A stretch of 64,000 nt of DNA from Ridgeia piscesae (GCA_025642075.2 JAODUO010001329.1:1-64000); one strand, 5' to 3'; shown: positions 10,435 through 23,897, counted from the stretch's first letter. Program-made: numbers and translations. Notes: generated by a model not told the origin, from the sequence alone.

Positions 10435-10957
10435 ATGGGCAGGAAGAAACAACAGAGTAACGGCGGCAGCTACGGCGAGAAGAAGAGACGCAAGAGCAGC
10501 AGAGACACGACGTCGGCGAGCCAGGAGATCGTCTCCTGGAACGAGGTCGTCGAGCTAAAGCCACGATTGAAGCTCGTTAACGGCGTCACGATGATCATCG
10601 GCAGTGTCATCGGCGCCGGCATCTTCATCAGCCCAATATCCATCCAGATGGGGGTCGGCTCTGTCGGCATGTCACTGCTCGTGTGGGCGAGCTGTGGAAT
10701 CTTCTCCACGATTGGCGCTCACTGCTACGCCGAACTCGGCACGATGATCACCAAGTCAGGCGGCGACTACACCTACCTGTACGAGGCGTTCGGCCCGGGC
10801 ATCGCCTTCCTGCGTCTGTGGACGGACGCCGTCATCATACGGCCATCGTACGCCGCGCTACTGTCACTCGTCTGCGCCACATACCTCATCGATCCGATTT
10901 ACCCGACGTGTGCAAAGCCACCGATATTGATTAGGTTGATCGCCGCGGTGAACATCT
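10435..10957 (+). CDS. System-L amino acid transporter (SLC7A5/A8-like), first coding exon, copy 1
   Basis: This exon encodes the N-terminal 174 residues plus one base of a light-chain amino acid exchanger of the LAT family, a plasma-membrane carrier of large neutral amino acids. Seen: a basic cytosolic N-terminus starting MGRKK, then helix 1 with [19 protein letters not shown], whose G-A-G (residues 60-62) is the unwound substrate site. Helix 2 follows with the [18 protein letters not shown] signature, then helix 3 and a loop containing Cys159 in DPIYPTCAKP. Family knowledge: the equivalent cysteine makes the disulfide to the heavy chain (4F2hc/rBAT). The exon ends at ATCT|GTAAGT. The GC-rich third positions contrast with the AT-rich surroundings. 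ATG 10435 is the first ATG in frame with the domain. No downstream exon was recognised before copy 2 at 32027. It may be a tandem paralogue, an alternative first exon or an orphan exon. Confidence 0.92.
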
Positions 10958-11216
10958 GTAAGTACCATCGGCTCATCGAGACTAATCCGTTTATAGTTAT
11001 AAGATAAGTTTAGTTAATAGTATGGCAATTACACAGTTGGTCTGTAGTTTGTACATGGTTATACCATAATACCAAACAATGGTAAAACGTTTTGTTAGTA
11101 ATAATAAATAATAGTAAAGCTTTATTTGCCATTTTCAACATGCAAGTTCATTTCAAGTTAAATAGGAATATTGTGTTCTGGCGTTGAGTCACGTAGTGCC
11201 TATATATAATAAAATG

Positions 11217-11220
<4 letters not shown>
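10958..11220. other. Start of the intron after transporter exon copy 1
   Basis: Begins with the consensus donor GTAAGT. AT-rich, with no further exon seen. Confidence 0.6.

Positions 11221-11297
<77 letters not shown>
11221..11297. repeat. (TA)n microsatellite
   Basis: Uninterrupted TA dinucleotide run of about 38 units. Confidence 0.98.
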
Positions 11298-11299
<2 letters not shown>

Positions 11300-11390
11300 T
11301 CATAATAATTGTGCAGCCATAGTGTCCCGTGGTTGGGCGAAGACGTCAGCGTGCTGCTTCCACATCTGCCTGTCTTGCGCTCTGTCATAT

Positions 11391-11820
11391 GGAGTCAGAC
11401 CACATTTGCATTTTCCATAGGCGACCATTATAACGTTTCCTTCATTTCCTCTGTTATTGACAATTTCACAGCATGTGTACCCTCCGTAGACAGACGTTCT
11501 GTGAAACATTCGTGAACTTCTCATACCTCAGGCTCTCCCAAACTTCTTTCAAACCTTACACCCCTCCATTTCTGCTTGAACCACCCACTGATTGCCCCTG
11601 ATTACACCACCAAGCAAAACGACAACTGTATTAATACGCAGAAATGCACCGACTTACAGCTGTCGTAATTTGACAGCTGTGATGCCACGCTGCACGAAAA
11701 CATCATTTCTACTCACTCCACACTACATATGTGTTCACAGAAGTTCAGACTACCTGCATAATGCTGCTTTTATAGGGTACTCTTTGGGTAATGGCGTACG
11801 AGCACCTTATTGTGATCTTA
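11391..11820 (+). mobile_element. Interspersed repeat family A, copy 1
   Basis: About 430 bases aligned almost end to end with 62915-63400. Shared stretches include CATTTGCATTTTCCATAGGC, CTTCTCATACCTCAGGCT and CACTCCACACTACATATGTG. Many scattered substitutions show an old dispersed repeat. No coding capacity and no clear terminal inverted repeats were found, so the class is unknown. Confidence 0.8.
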
Positions 11821-11924
11821 CATCTGACTCAGGCTTTCACGAATGCTCATTGCAAATACAGTACTGAAGTAGCAATTACAGTCCACTGTCAATGTTCACT
11901 ATTTTTGTAGCGTTCTCGCGAAAT

Positions 11925-12930
11925 GGTCACTTCACTGTTTCAGCATGTTCATAGTCTGCCAACCAAACTGGTGGTCGTTTCTGTCGGCACGACTTTCGTA
12001 CAGGCATTGTCTCTTGGGACCTCTCATTGTTTGGTGAGTCAGCAGTCTCGCACTCAGCTGACAGTCCTGGTTGCACAAATGGAACCCTTCGAGGTGGTTC
12101 TTTCACTGGCACTGTGTCTTGTTCGACTACACTGTGGTATGATTATTCGAAACAGCCTAGTTCATTACACACATCTTTGTATGTACTGTTGATACTTTCT
12201 GTTGTGACTGCTTCTACGCCTTTCACTCCTCTGGTGATCAATCCAAGATTTTCATACACCGAGAGTCCTAAGATCGGTGGTAATTCCGAGTTGACTATGT
12301 AGAACTCACATTGCTTGTTGCGGCCAGTCACTGAACACTTCCCGATATGTATCACCCGTTGACCTCCGTACACGTGTCTCGTTGCATATAACGACAGCAT
12401 GCCATTCATCAGCTTTCTCAATGTTTGCAATGAAGAGCGTGTCCAGAAAGAATTTATCATCGTCTCTTTCATCACCTTGCACTAGCTCCTTCACTGACTT
12501 GGTCATGCACATTTCTGCAAAATTATTTCGTTCACCGCATTTTAGGCAACTCTTTCCCCATGCTGGACATCTTTTTGGAGGGTGCTGTCTGCCACATCTC
12601 CCACACTTCATGCTTTCTGTTTTCTAGTGCTTGAACATCGCACTGGTAGGTTTTGGTTTATGCTTGACTCGTGACTTGGAATTCACTTCATACACTACTT
12701 TCGTCGACTCAACCGGACCTTTCTTCATAGTTTGCACCTCTTTTCTGGTTACCTCTGAAGATTTACATAATTTTATCCACTGCTCTCTTGAGTGTTAGCT
12801 TCCCTCAGCAAACGTTCCTGAATACTTTACCTTGAAGGCTCAAGTATTCCGGGGGCTTTAGACGAGCTTCCATCATCGACTCATTTTCGATAAATCCCGC
12901 ATCTTGACACCAAGTTATAGGCAACGACTT
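11925..12930 (-). mobile_element. Ty3/gypsy-type LTR retrotransposon relic, internally deleted
   Basis: Read on the minus strand, the order is gag to pol. 12930-12620 gives weak gag C-terminal similarity (QERLLREAN). 12611-12500 gives a CCHC-rich zinc-knuckle region (CGRCGRQHPPKRCPAWGKSC and a second cysteine cluster). 12475-12200 gives the end of an aspartic protease-like domain (LPPILGLSVYENLGL). 12112-11927 gives a proline/arginine-rich tail (RPPVWLADYE) like the C-terminus of gypsy integrases. Reverse transcriptase, RNase H and the integrase core are missing between the last two, so a large internal deletion removed them. Frames are broken and no LTRs were recognised. This is an inactive fossil. 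Confidence 0.72.
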
Positions 12931-13025
12931 GACACAGCCTTGCGCAACAACGCTAAGGGGCGAATCCCGATCGTTATTCTGATTGAATGATTATTACAAC
13001 GGTTGGTAATGGTGCGCCATGCATG

Positions 13026-15290
13026 TCAAACTAACCAGTTAAATATATAATCTGTAACACAGATGTTTGTTTTTCTGTCCTGGTATGTGATGTTTAACGT
13101 ATTCTTTTCTATCTTTGTTTGTGCGGCTGCTAACTTGTTCTTTGCTTGGGTAATGAGTACCCATGTTTTCGCCCCGTATGTCATTGCTGGAAGTACGAAT
13201 GGGTTGTAGACTCGTCTCTTCAAGCATGTTCCAACGTTACCGCTGAAGATGTCGCGGTGCTTGGCGAATGCTGTCCACCCGGCCGTGATACTTCTTTGAA
13301 TCGCCTTGTCTTGGTTTCTATCTCTGGTGCTGCATCTCTGTCCCAGGTATATGTAGCCTTCAACGTTCTCGACTGAGTGTTGTTGATACCAATTGGTGTG
13401 TCGTTTTCCACCATCGCCTTTGTCTTCGAATTGTTCATCTTCAGACCATAATTTCCACTTTTATCAGCTAATTCCTGTAGCATGTGTTGTAGCTCATGTG
13501 GTGTATTAGCGTGTATGAGTATGTCATATGACTAAGATATTCGCCGTCAATCTCCAAGCCTCTGGTTTCCCATGTCAGTCGTCGGAATATACTTTTGACT
13601 GCTGCCGTGAACAGCCTGTGCGATATGGTATCTCCCTGTCGTACACATTTCCTGGTGTTGATTTTGTTGCTTTCTTTGTGTATGTGGACTGTCATCGAGC
13701 TGTTTGTGTAGATTTCCTTCAGGTGTTCGATGTATACATCTCCTATCCCCTGTTCTTGAAGCGAGGTCAGTACTGTTTGAGTTTGAACTTAGTCGAAGGC
13801 TTTCTCGTAGTCGACGAGTACGATGCAGAGTGGGATATTATATTCTCTGCACTTCTCCTTCGGTTGGATTACGACGTGGATGTGGTGTGTCGTTGAGTAT
13901 CTGCTTTCGAATCCAGCTTGCTGTCGTGGCTGGTTTTTGTCGAGTGTCTTCTCTAGCCTTTTCGTTAGTACTTTCGTGAGTACTTTATAGATGTTTGATA
14001 GTAGACATATCGGTCTGTAATTCTTGAGATCTGTCTTATTTCCCTTCTTGAAGATTATCATCACCTTAGCGTTCTTCCACGTACTCTGTACACTGTCGTA
14101 CAGCTCGGTGTAGAATTCCTCTATTCGTTCTACTATCTTATCTTGATCGTGGATATCTCTACCCTGCTTGTCCAGAAGTGTGATCAGTCTGTCTTTGCCT
14201 AGCTTCTGCGTTCTTCGGACTGCCTTTAGGCTCTTTGATGCCCTGATCGTTTCTCGTATGATCTCTTGGTTGTATTTCTGATGTCCTCTCTTGCTTTCTT
14301 TTTGATGGTCTTGCATATTTCTGCGTACTCTATTCGTTTTTTATTGTCGCCGTTTTCCGCAATTTCTCGTCGTTTCGTCATCAGGGCTCGTGTTGGTGAC
14401 AATATCGTGGATTTCAGTGGCTTGTTGGTTGCCTTAGCTACAGTTGACGCGCTTTGTTGGATCACGTCTGTGGTGGTTTCGCTCATGGTGTCGACGTCGT
14501 TTAGTTCTAATGGTGTCTCGAATCGGTTTCTCAGTTCGAGTTGGAATTTTATCTTCTTTGAGTGGCATCTAGTCTTGATAGCCTCTTGGTCATACATTTT
14601 TTCCCTTTCCACCTCTACGTCCAGTTTGATGTTGCTCATAACCAATGTTGACTTGGCTGATGACTGTTACGTCTGTGATGATATATGGCCTGTTTTTAGG
14701 ACATAGTCAATTTCGGTCTTCGTCACACCGTTTGGGCTTTTCCACGTCCATCTCCTACGTCCATCTCCTCTCTGCGTTCTTCTGGAATATTTTATTCATG
14801 ATTTTGTACTTTCTTGATGTTGCCCAGTCTACTAAGGTGTCGTCTCTTTCGTTTCTCAATTCGAGCCCACATTTGCCCGTTGCCGTTTGTTTCCATAGGG
14901 TTTGTTCTTTTCCCTATTTGAGCATTGAAGTCTCCCATTACTATCGTGTAGTGGTTTGGTTTCCCTAACTTCTCATCGATGTCGGTGTAGCGTTTGTGAC
15001 GCTTTGCTATTCACATAATAAGTTCTGCTACTCTGGGGCTGATGCTGTGTACCCTCACTGTACTATTATGGTCTTTCCATTTCCTGTTTATGAGAAATCC
15101 TACTGCAGATTGGCCGTTGTTTGCTTTAGAATGGTATAGTAGGTAGCCGTTTTGTAAGGTAGTAAAAAATTCCTCTGGTCTTCTCACTTCGAGTTCTTGT
15201 ATGTGTTCATCTCTTAGTAGAGTTCAAACGTTGTAGGTCGCTATCTTTAGTCTACTTACCCTCTTTCGGCGGGTCTTTTTGACCAAGATA
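13026..15290 (-). mobile_element. RTE-like LINE relic (endonuclease and reverse transcriptase)
   Basis: Minus-strand pieces follow LINE order. An apurinic endonuclease starts near 15255 (LKIATYNV, later VMGDFNAQIG). A linker runs from 14645. RT from about 14070 includes KTDLKNYRPICLLSNIYKV and VDYEKAFD near 13790. VRQGDTISHRLFTAA lies near 13640. The C-terminal VLPAMTYGAKTW block lies near 13190. The family is RTE-like from its RT blocks. The segment where the catalytic Asp-Asp pair belongs, near 13520, is deleted with a frame change, and the endonuclease part has several stops. It ends abruptly at about 13030 inside the C-terminal region, with no 3' tail. Dead copy. Confidence 0.82.
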
Positions 15291-15519
15291 TTCTGAGTAC
15301 CCCCTTCACGTATTCTAGTTGACCAGATATAGGCAGATAATCTACAAATATTCTATTTTTACGAAAGCATATAACAATGTCTTTTGTCGTATTGATGCGC
15401 ATGCCATTAGCACCAGACCATCAAAACAATGTTAGCAAAAGAGGAAAACCTACACACATACGCTTGTTGTGTTGGTGCGACAGACACAACAAGCCGCCAA
15501 CGGTGAACAGGTAGACTGA

Positions 15520-15860
15520 GTTACTTAGACTTACTTAGACTTACTTAGACTTACTTAGACTTACTTCCTCAGATTTCCTCCTGTTCCTTTCGGGACATCG
15601 GGCGGCGAGCTTTCGCCGTCGGGAAACAATCTTTCGCAATTTTTTGGCATCATTCCAGTTGATTTCCGATTCTGTAAGATCTTCTTTAAGTGTCTTCCTC
15701 TGTTTCTGCTGCCACCTTCAGGTTCCCACTCAATCGATCTCTTGATAAGTGTAGAATGTGACCAGCTAGTCTCCGTCGTCGACACTTGACGGTGACTTGT
15801 AGACAACCAATGCCTGTGTCCCCATCACTCCTTCATTGGTGACGTGGTCTCTCCATGAGA
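15520..15860 (-). mobile_element. 3' end of a second LINE with (AAGTAAGTCT)n tail
   Basis: Minus-strand translation of 15860-15565 matches the C-terminus of an RTE-type ORF2 (IEWEPEGGSRNRGR, then DVPKGTGGNLRK). It is followed immediately, at 15563-15520, by about four and a half copies of a 10-base tail read as AAGTAAGTCT. A short tandem 3' tail directly after the stop is typical of this class. The fragment is 5'-truncated, and its sequence differs from the RTE relic next to it. Confidence 0.7.
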
Positions 15861-17139
15861 TGCCTAATAAGAAGAATGGGTAGAACTATCCATAAACATC
15901 TACTATTGCTGCAATGATGCGGTCGAACGATTGTCATAAGGTTATACTACCTATTGCCAAAGAATAAGTGCCATCTGATAGCAAGATGTTAAACGTGTAT
16001 GTTTCCTTTTTTCTTCGGGTAGAGTATTCTTTGCATTTGTCCGCCAAGCGCATTTAGTCTTTGAAACACAGAAGGCTTCTTATCTGAGAGGCTTGTTTGC
16101 CTCATAGTATGTGCCCGTACCGTCGGTGTGTCTGTATGAGCACAGGTTAATAGACTAATTACTGTAAGCAGCCATCGAGATGATTTGAGTTTGTGTGAGT
16201 CCAGTGATGGTTTCTTGTTCTGACCGTTGGGTACGCTTGTATTTGTTGCATGACATTATGGTACATGGAACGAATGAGTGGTTTGACGCGTCGATACGAG
16301 CGAATATACATGACGCTTGAGGTGTGCGGATACTTTAGTTAGTGTTAATTAATTGATCAGTGTCTAACACCTTAAAGCGAGGGCGCCAGCTCCTACGTTT
16401 GATTTTTCATTCGATATTACGTTCTTATGGCTACAACCGATTTATGCTCAGTTACTTTATAAAGCTCGGAACAATGTTCACAATTTGAAAGATTCCGCCT
16501 GCAACACGTTCAAATGGTAAATGAAACATCCAGTTTCAAAACAAAATTGATTAGCAATAATGCCGAGGCAACCATAATTAGCCGCAATACATTTTGATGT
16601 TCAACGTTTCCACGTTCTAGACAGCAGCTACACATTTACATATTACTGCTCGGTCAAAGATAGAGCTTTATTTTGTTTTGGTTGTAATAATCAGGCTGCC
16701 CCCAAATTGTGTTTATAGTTTTATTTTCCGAAGGATGATTACAAGCAGAAGCAGTGTGACACTGTATAAGACGCTGGCTCAACAGGTCGCTAGGTAGATC
16801 ACTTAAACGCCACAGCATGGGTGTCATTCTTGCTGTGTTCTTTTATGTGCTCTTTGTTTTAGTTTTTAGTGCGCATGACTTTTGTGGTGTGTGTTGCTTA
16901 AAGCAGTAATAAAAATTTCATTTCTAAATGCAGTTAAACTGATTCGGTGTGGTAAATGAAAGATTTGCGGTGGCTGTTCGAACTGCATGGGGGGTGATTT
17001 GTGAGGGGATCATGTTCCATATACGGATTGCTCAGGGACAGCTGCACTGATGAGGCATCTATAATGCCACATTGTGGCCACGGTTTCTTGGTAGTAATTG
17101 AAGGCCTGGTGGAGGGGTGATGCCAATAGGGTTATTTTA
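15861..17139. other. Unannotated spacer
   Basis: No gene recognised. The part next to 17140 may be the 3' end or 3' UTR of the minus-strand LINE fragment at 17140-17690, because weak LINE-like C-terminal residues can be read there on the minus strand, but this is too broken to call. Confidence 0.35.
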
Positions 17140-17690
17140 AAATGTTATTGTTTTCTTTTGTATTGCGCCGTCGTTCAATGGCTGACTATCTAGGAGTGTT
17201 GATTAGATCTGCTGCGTATATGATAATTTTTACAAATCTAGCCGCACACTGTGGTATTCTTTCAATGTGCTTAGTTTGTGTGGATCAGTGCGGGGTCCAT
17301 ACGAGAGATACATACTCGAGTTTCGGTCTGATTAGAACGTTATTCGCAAATTCTTTAACTTCTGGTTTGCATGGATCAAGAGTTCTTTTAATTTTACGTT
17401 TGAGGATTTGGAAGGTATTTCAGATGGAGATGGATACATTTAGAAATGTTAAATTCCACTCTCCATTTTCGGACCATGTATGAATTGGATAAAGTCTTAT
17501 TTGAAAAATGTCATGGTCAGTCTCATATGTAATCTTACGTGATGTTATGATCGTCTGCAAGAGGCGTAAGGGGGGTTGGATGTTTTCATTCATGTCATTT
17601 ATGTAGAATCTTAAAAGGTGTGGGCCTAGGACTGAGCCTTGTGGAACGTCAGATGTAACACGTGTAGTGTGATGCAGACAGTACGCCAAA
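17140..17690 (-). mobile_element. CR1/jockey-like LINE fragment (RT palm to thumb)
   Basis: The minus strand reads VTSDVPQGSVLGP and a weak IYINDM-like block near 17650-17600. The region of the second catalytic block follows with the Asp pair lost (RLLQTIITSRKITYE), then IHTWSENGEWNLTF near 17450. Further down, RPKLEYVSLVW and CAARFV lie near 17330-17230 in another frame. Spacing fits a LINE ORF2 of the CR1/jockey group. Stops and frameshifts show it is dead. Confidence 0.75.
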
Positions 17691-17696
17691 ACATAT

Positions 17697-17838
17697 ATAG
17701 CAAGGCTGCTTTTGATAAGGCGATCGGCGGCAAGGCTGTTGTTGGTATGGTGATCGGTGTCAAGGTTGTTGTTGATACAACGGTCGGTGTCGATGTTGTT
17801 GTTGGTACGGCAGTCAGAGACAATGTTGTTGTTGATCT
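17697..17838. repeat. Degenerate ~36-bp minisatellite, 4 units
   Basis: Four diverged units built on CAAGGCTGTTGTTGGTA and ATCGGTGTC, lying between the LINE fragment and the GA tract. Confidence 0.75.
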
Positions 17839-17916
17839 TTATAAAACATCACAAACGCAAAAATACTACATCAAACATGAACGGACATGTAAAATGCAAA
17901 CATGTACTATAAACAT

Positions 17917-19157
<1,241 letters not shown>

Positions 19158-20340
19158 GGGAAACCCGGGCAATATGGGAGAGTTGACGTTCTGCTGTTCG
19201 TCGTACCCACATTTTGCGCATTAAGGTAACAGCTTGTTGTGTATCAGCCAAACACACTAAAACACAACAGGGCATGGTAGGTAGTGTTCTTTGTTGATAT
19301 CTTTATTTTTTATAAATACGGACTATCCCGTTTTACCCGAAAACTTCCCATTTTACCCGCATATACCGGTAAAATGGGATTTTGATCCGGGAAATATGGG
19401 ATGCATATGTGATTGTGTCATGCGCTAATGTAACGTGTCCTACATATTCATAATGATTATTTTAAGTAACTGATATATTAAAACTAGTAAACTACAATAA
19501 GAATAGCCAAGCTATGCGATATGGTAAGGTCGTATAAGCAAAATGTCATACTTCTTTGTGAATTTGACTGCCGTACCTTGGGCGAATTACTATTCCTGTA
19601 TAATTATGTTATCCACAGACCTCACATCTTTATGTAACTTAGGGAGCTACCAGTTAAATTAAGCGATCTACATCAGGCATATTGTCAAAGGAAATTGCAT
19701 TTTAATTCTTTTCAATGAAAAATACAAAAGCAAGACGGCATAACATGCACAACTGTTGCAAACCAGTGAACAATAAATAGTTCAATGTCCTGTGGACCTT
19801 TAGCAAAGGTCACATCTAAAATAGTCAACGTGCATAAATATCGTATGGTGTGTAACCATTATTCACAGACGTTACATATTTGGAACTTCCGTTGGTCATT
19901 AAACAGGTATGTTGTCTGGGCAAAAAGGAATGCTCCCATTTTGCCCGCATTAATATATCACATTTTGTACGGAATATGCATGGTTTAATCAAACTGTGAT
20001 ACATTAATTATTGCTCACTCTCACGAAAAAACTATCATACGCTGAAACACTCATAAACTAACACTACATCCTCACGATATTCGAAGTTGAAATAACACAA
20101 GTTGTTACTTAGCAAACTTAGATGGATCGTCAAACAAAAAATTTAGCAAGGGATCAAAGCTAAGGATTACTAACGATTGTTTCAAACCGCGCGAAGAATT
20201 GGATACCAATTGGTTTGTATAGTAGTTATTACCTCCCACTACGCTAGTTGGAAGCGAAAATACGCTTTGTGGCAGCACTATTCTTTGCATATAGCGATTT
20301 CCCATATTATCCGATTATCCCGTTTTACCCGGGTTTCCCC
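19158..20340. mobile_element. TIR element with TA target duplication, family B copy 1
   Basis: The left end GGGAAACCCGGGCAATATGG and the right end, read inverted, GGGGAAACCCGGGTAAAACG match at their tips. TA dinucleotides flank both ends (19156-19157 and 20341-20342), which suggests a Tc1/mariner-like target preference. GTAAAATGGGA/TTTTACCCG words recur at 19325-19395 and near 20300. About 770 bases of the interior match 26397-27163. No transposase is visible. Confidence 0.78.
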
Positions 20341-20418
20341 TACCTTGACTTCGGCGTGTGCATTTAGTTTAACTAAACCATGCTAGGATCGCTGCAGTAA
20401 CTACATCTGTTGCGCGTA

Positions 20419-22320
20419 TGTACAACTTTTGTTGTGTAGTGGGTTTGCATGAACGTAGTGGGTTTGCATGTACAACTTTTGTTGTGTAGTGGGTTTGCAT
20501 GAACGTAGTGGGTTTGCATGTACAACTTTTGTTGTGTAGTGGGTTTGCATGAACGTAGTGGGTTTGCATGTACAACTTTTGTTGTGTAGTGGGTTTGCAT
20601 GAACGTAGTGGGTTTGCATGTATAACTTTTGTTGTGTAGTGGGTTTGCATGAACGTAGTGGGTTTGCATGTACAACTTTTGTTGTGTAGTGGGTTTGCAT
20701 GAACGTAGTGGGTTTGCATGTACAACTTTTGTTGTGTAGTGGGTTTGCATGAACGTAGTGGGTTTGCATGTACAACTTTTGTTGTGTAGTGGGTTTGCAT
20801 GAACGTAGTGGGTTTGCATGTACAACTTTTGTTGGGTAGTGGGTTTGCATGAACGTAGTGGGTTTGCATGTATAACTTTTGTTGTGTAGTGGGTTTGCAT
20901 GAACGTAGTGGGTTTGCATGTACAACTTTTGTTGTGTAGTGGGTTTGCATGAACGTAGTGGGTTTGCATGTACAACTTTTGTTGTGTAGTGGGTTTGCAT
21001 GAACGTAGTGGGTTTGCATGTATAACTTTTGTTGTGTAGTGGGTTTGCATGAACGTAGTGGGTTTGCATGTACAACTTTTGTTGTGTAGTGGGTTTGCAT
21101 GAACGTAGTGGGTTTGCATGTACAACTTTTGTTGTGTAGTGGGTTTGCATGAACGTAGTGGGTTTGCATGTACAACTTTTGTTGTGTAGTGGGTTTGCAT
21201 GAACGTAGTGGGTTTGCATGTACAACTTTTGTTGTGTAGTGGGTTTGCATGAACGTAGTGGGTTTGCATGTACAACTTTTGTTGTGTAGTGGGTTTGCAT
21301 GAACGTAGTGGGTTTGCATGTACAACTTTTGTTGTGTAGTGGGTTTGCATGAACGTAGTGGGTTTGCATGTACAACTTTTGTTGTGTAGTGGGTTTGCAT
21401 GAACGTAGTGGGTTTGCATGTACAACTTTTGTTGTGTAGTGGGTTTGCATGAACGTAGTGGGTTTGCATGTACAACTTTTGTTGTGTAGTGGGTTTGCAT
21501 GAACGTAGTGGGTTTGCATGTATAACTTTTGTTGTGTAGTGGGTTTGCATGAACGTAGTGGGTTTGCATGTACAACTTTTGTTGTGTAGTGGGTTTGCAT
21601 GAACGTAGTGGGTTTGCATGTACAACTTTTGTTGTGTAGTGGGTTTGCATGAACGTAGTGGGTTTGCATGTACAACTTTTGTTGTGTAGTGGGTTTGCAT
21701 GAACGTAGTGGGTTTGCATGTACAACTTTTGTTGTGTAGTGGGTTTGCATGAACGTAGTGGGTTTGCATGTACAACTTTTGTTGGGTAGTGGGTTTGCAT
21801 GAACGTAGTGGGTTTGCATGTATAACTTTTGTTGTGTAGTGGGTTTGCATGAACGTAGTGGGTTTGCATGTACAACTTTTGTTGTGTAGTGGGTTTGCAT
21901 GAACGTAGTGGGTTTGCATGTATAACTTTTGTTGTGAAGTGGGTTTGCATGAACGTAGTGGGTTTGCATGTACAACTTTTGTTGTGTAGTGGGTTTGCAT
22001 GAACGTAGTGGGTTTGCATGTACAACTTTTGTTGTGTAGTGGGTTTGCATGAACGTAGTGGGTTTGCATGTATAACTTTTGTTGTGTAGTGGGTTTGCAT
22101 GAACGTAGTGGGTTTGCATGTACAACTTTTGTTGTGTAGTGGGTTTGCATGAACGTAGTGGGTTTGCATGTACAACTTTTGTTGTGTAGTGGGTTTGCAT
22201 GAACGTAGTGGGTTTGCATGTACAACTTTTGTTGTGTAGTGGGTTTGCATGAACGTAGTGGGTTTGCATGTACAACTTTTGTTGGGTAGTGGGTTTGCAT
22301 GAACAACTTTTGTTGGGTGG
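20419..22320. repeat. 50-bp minisatellite, about 38 nearly identical units
   Basis: The period is exactly 50 bases. Each unit holds two copies of GTAGTGGGTTTGCATG separated by TACAACTTTTGTTGT and a GAAC linker, so the unit is itself an internal duplication. Only three variant types were seen: TATAAC for TACAAC (20621, 20871, 21021, 21521, 21821, 21921, 22071), GTTGGG for GTTGTG (20831, 21781, 22281) and one GTTGTGAAG (21931). The minus strand is stop-free in all frames, giving spurious open frames of 600-730 codons. Confidence 0.98.
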
Positions 22321-23252
22321 TTGTTATGTAGTGCATGCGCGCAGTCCACCAACATTTGATTTGACGTTTGTTGACCAAACACACAATACAAACCTTTGTT
22401 GTGTAGTGTACACCGGGGTTTTACTTGTAATCGTGCGTGTGGGTGTGTGCGCGCGTGTGTGTTGCATGTATGCGAACCCGCGTGTGTATGCGCGTACGGG
22501 TGGGCTAGCGTGCGGGCGTGCGGGCGTGAAAATAATGCTGTTGCAAAATACTGCTGAACCAACCCTTAATGCGCATGTCAGAAAGAAAATATTTTCGAGG
22601 GAAGACAACAGGATTTGTTGTGTTAGCAAGCGGCAATATACATACTAATGTTACGAACAAATAGGCAAGGTTTTACGTATACATACGTTCATCCAGAGTG
22701 TACTTATTTAGGGCTAAATTTACACTCATACTGATTTGTACAGATGCGAGATAAATTAATTGTAAATAGCGCCATAATCTTAATTAACACATTTACCGAT
22801 CTAGGTGTAAATAATATTGTAACTAGGCGCAATCATGTTAATGTGTACCAACAATAACCTTTGTATTTATATAATAGCATTCTAGAACATGCGCAAAAAA
22901 ATAAAAAATAAAAAATATTGAATTAGTGTACTACAGAAGACTATTCTAAATACGAGTAATGTAGAAGGCTTAATACCGGCCTTCAAGCATCATTACGAAT
23001 ATTTGCGATATGACTCGCGTAACGTTAAAATTATTAGAATTTTGTTCATTTGGAAAATGTATTTATGTAGATATATTTCTGTATGTCAGCCAGCTAATGC
23101 GTTGTAAGTTGTATTCAGCACAAATAATCTATAAAATATATATATTTGGACTAACAACAACTTCGTATTTTACATATTTTTCGGCCATATGGATAGGGCC
23201 TAGCGTCACCGGTGATACATATCAGAGCTCTGATACATATCCATATCAGAAC
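22321..23252. other. Unannotated spacer with a GT/GC-rich tract
   Basis: Remnants of the array word (TTTGTTGTGTAGTG) appear at about 22395. A purine/pyrimidine alternating GTGTGCGCGCGTGTG-like tract follows at 22430-22530 and could favour Z-DNA. No gene recognised. Confidence 0.45.
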
Positions 23253-23816
23253 CTTAGATACATAGAGTTTGGCCAATTGAAAACCTGGACGCCATTTTCG
23301 GTCTAGGCACGTGATCACCATATGACGTGTTAAAAATGTTATGCCTTGACCTTGTTGTTCTGCTTGGACTGGAGATGCTTTATAATGTGTAATAAGTGCG
23401 CACATGAATATGTTGTGATATTGGACGGTTGGGCTTCATGCTGAGAAACAATCGTAGGACGTTTAGGGAAGTTTAATTATAACGGAAAGGATGGATTAGC
23501 AATGCTTAGTTAAAGTCAGTGCAGCCTTCAGGCTAGGACGGTGGTACGTTCGTTCTCCGACCGTGAACATGATATAAATCGATAATGATATGACTAAAAC
23601 TGTCTATGATCTTATCTTCCATTGTAGTTTTCGCACTAAGCCATTCCAATCATGACGCAATGTAATGTAGCGGCTCTTTGATATGATGCCGTCAAATTGC
23701 CGATTATTGTACGTACTGCCATGGTCATGGAGTGAGGAGGCTGCGTATTTTGCTGGATGCTGCCATGTCCATTTTCGTGCGTCATATTAGTTTCAGCGTC
23801 ATTATGATTAAATACA

Positions 23817-23821
<5 letters not shown>

Positions 23822-23881
<60 letters not shown>

Positions 23882-23897
23882 ATATATATATATATAT
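23822..23897. repeat. (TA)n microsatellite
   Basis: Imperfect TA run inside the left arm. The right arm has two separate TA runs near the corresponding place. Confidence 0.95.

Noticed and set aside
20369..22562. Open frames of 624-729 codons on the minus strand of the 50-bp array
   Set aside because: Same explanation: one strand of the unit is stop-free in all frames and the frames are equivalent, which is not how a real repeat protein behaves.
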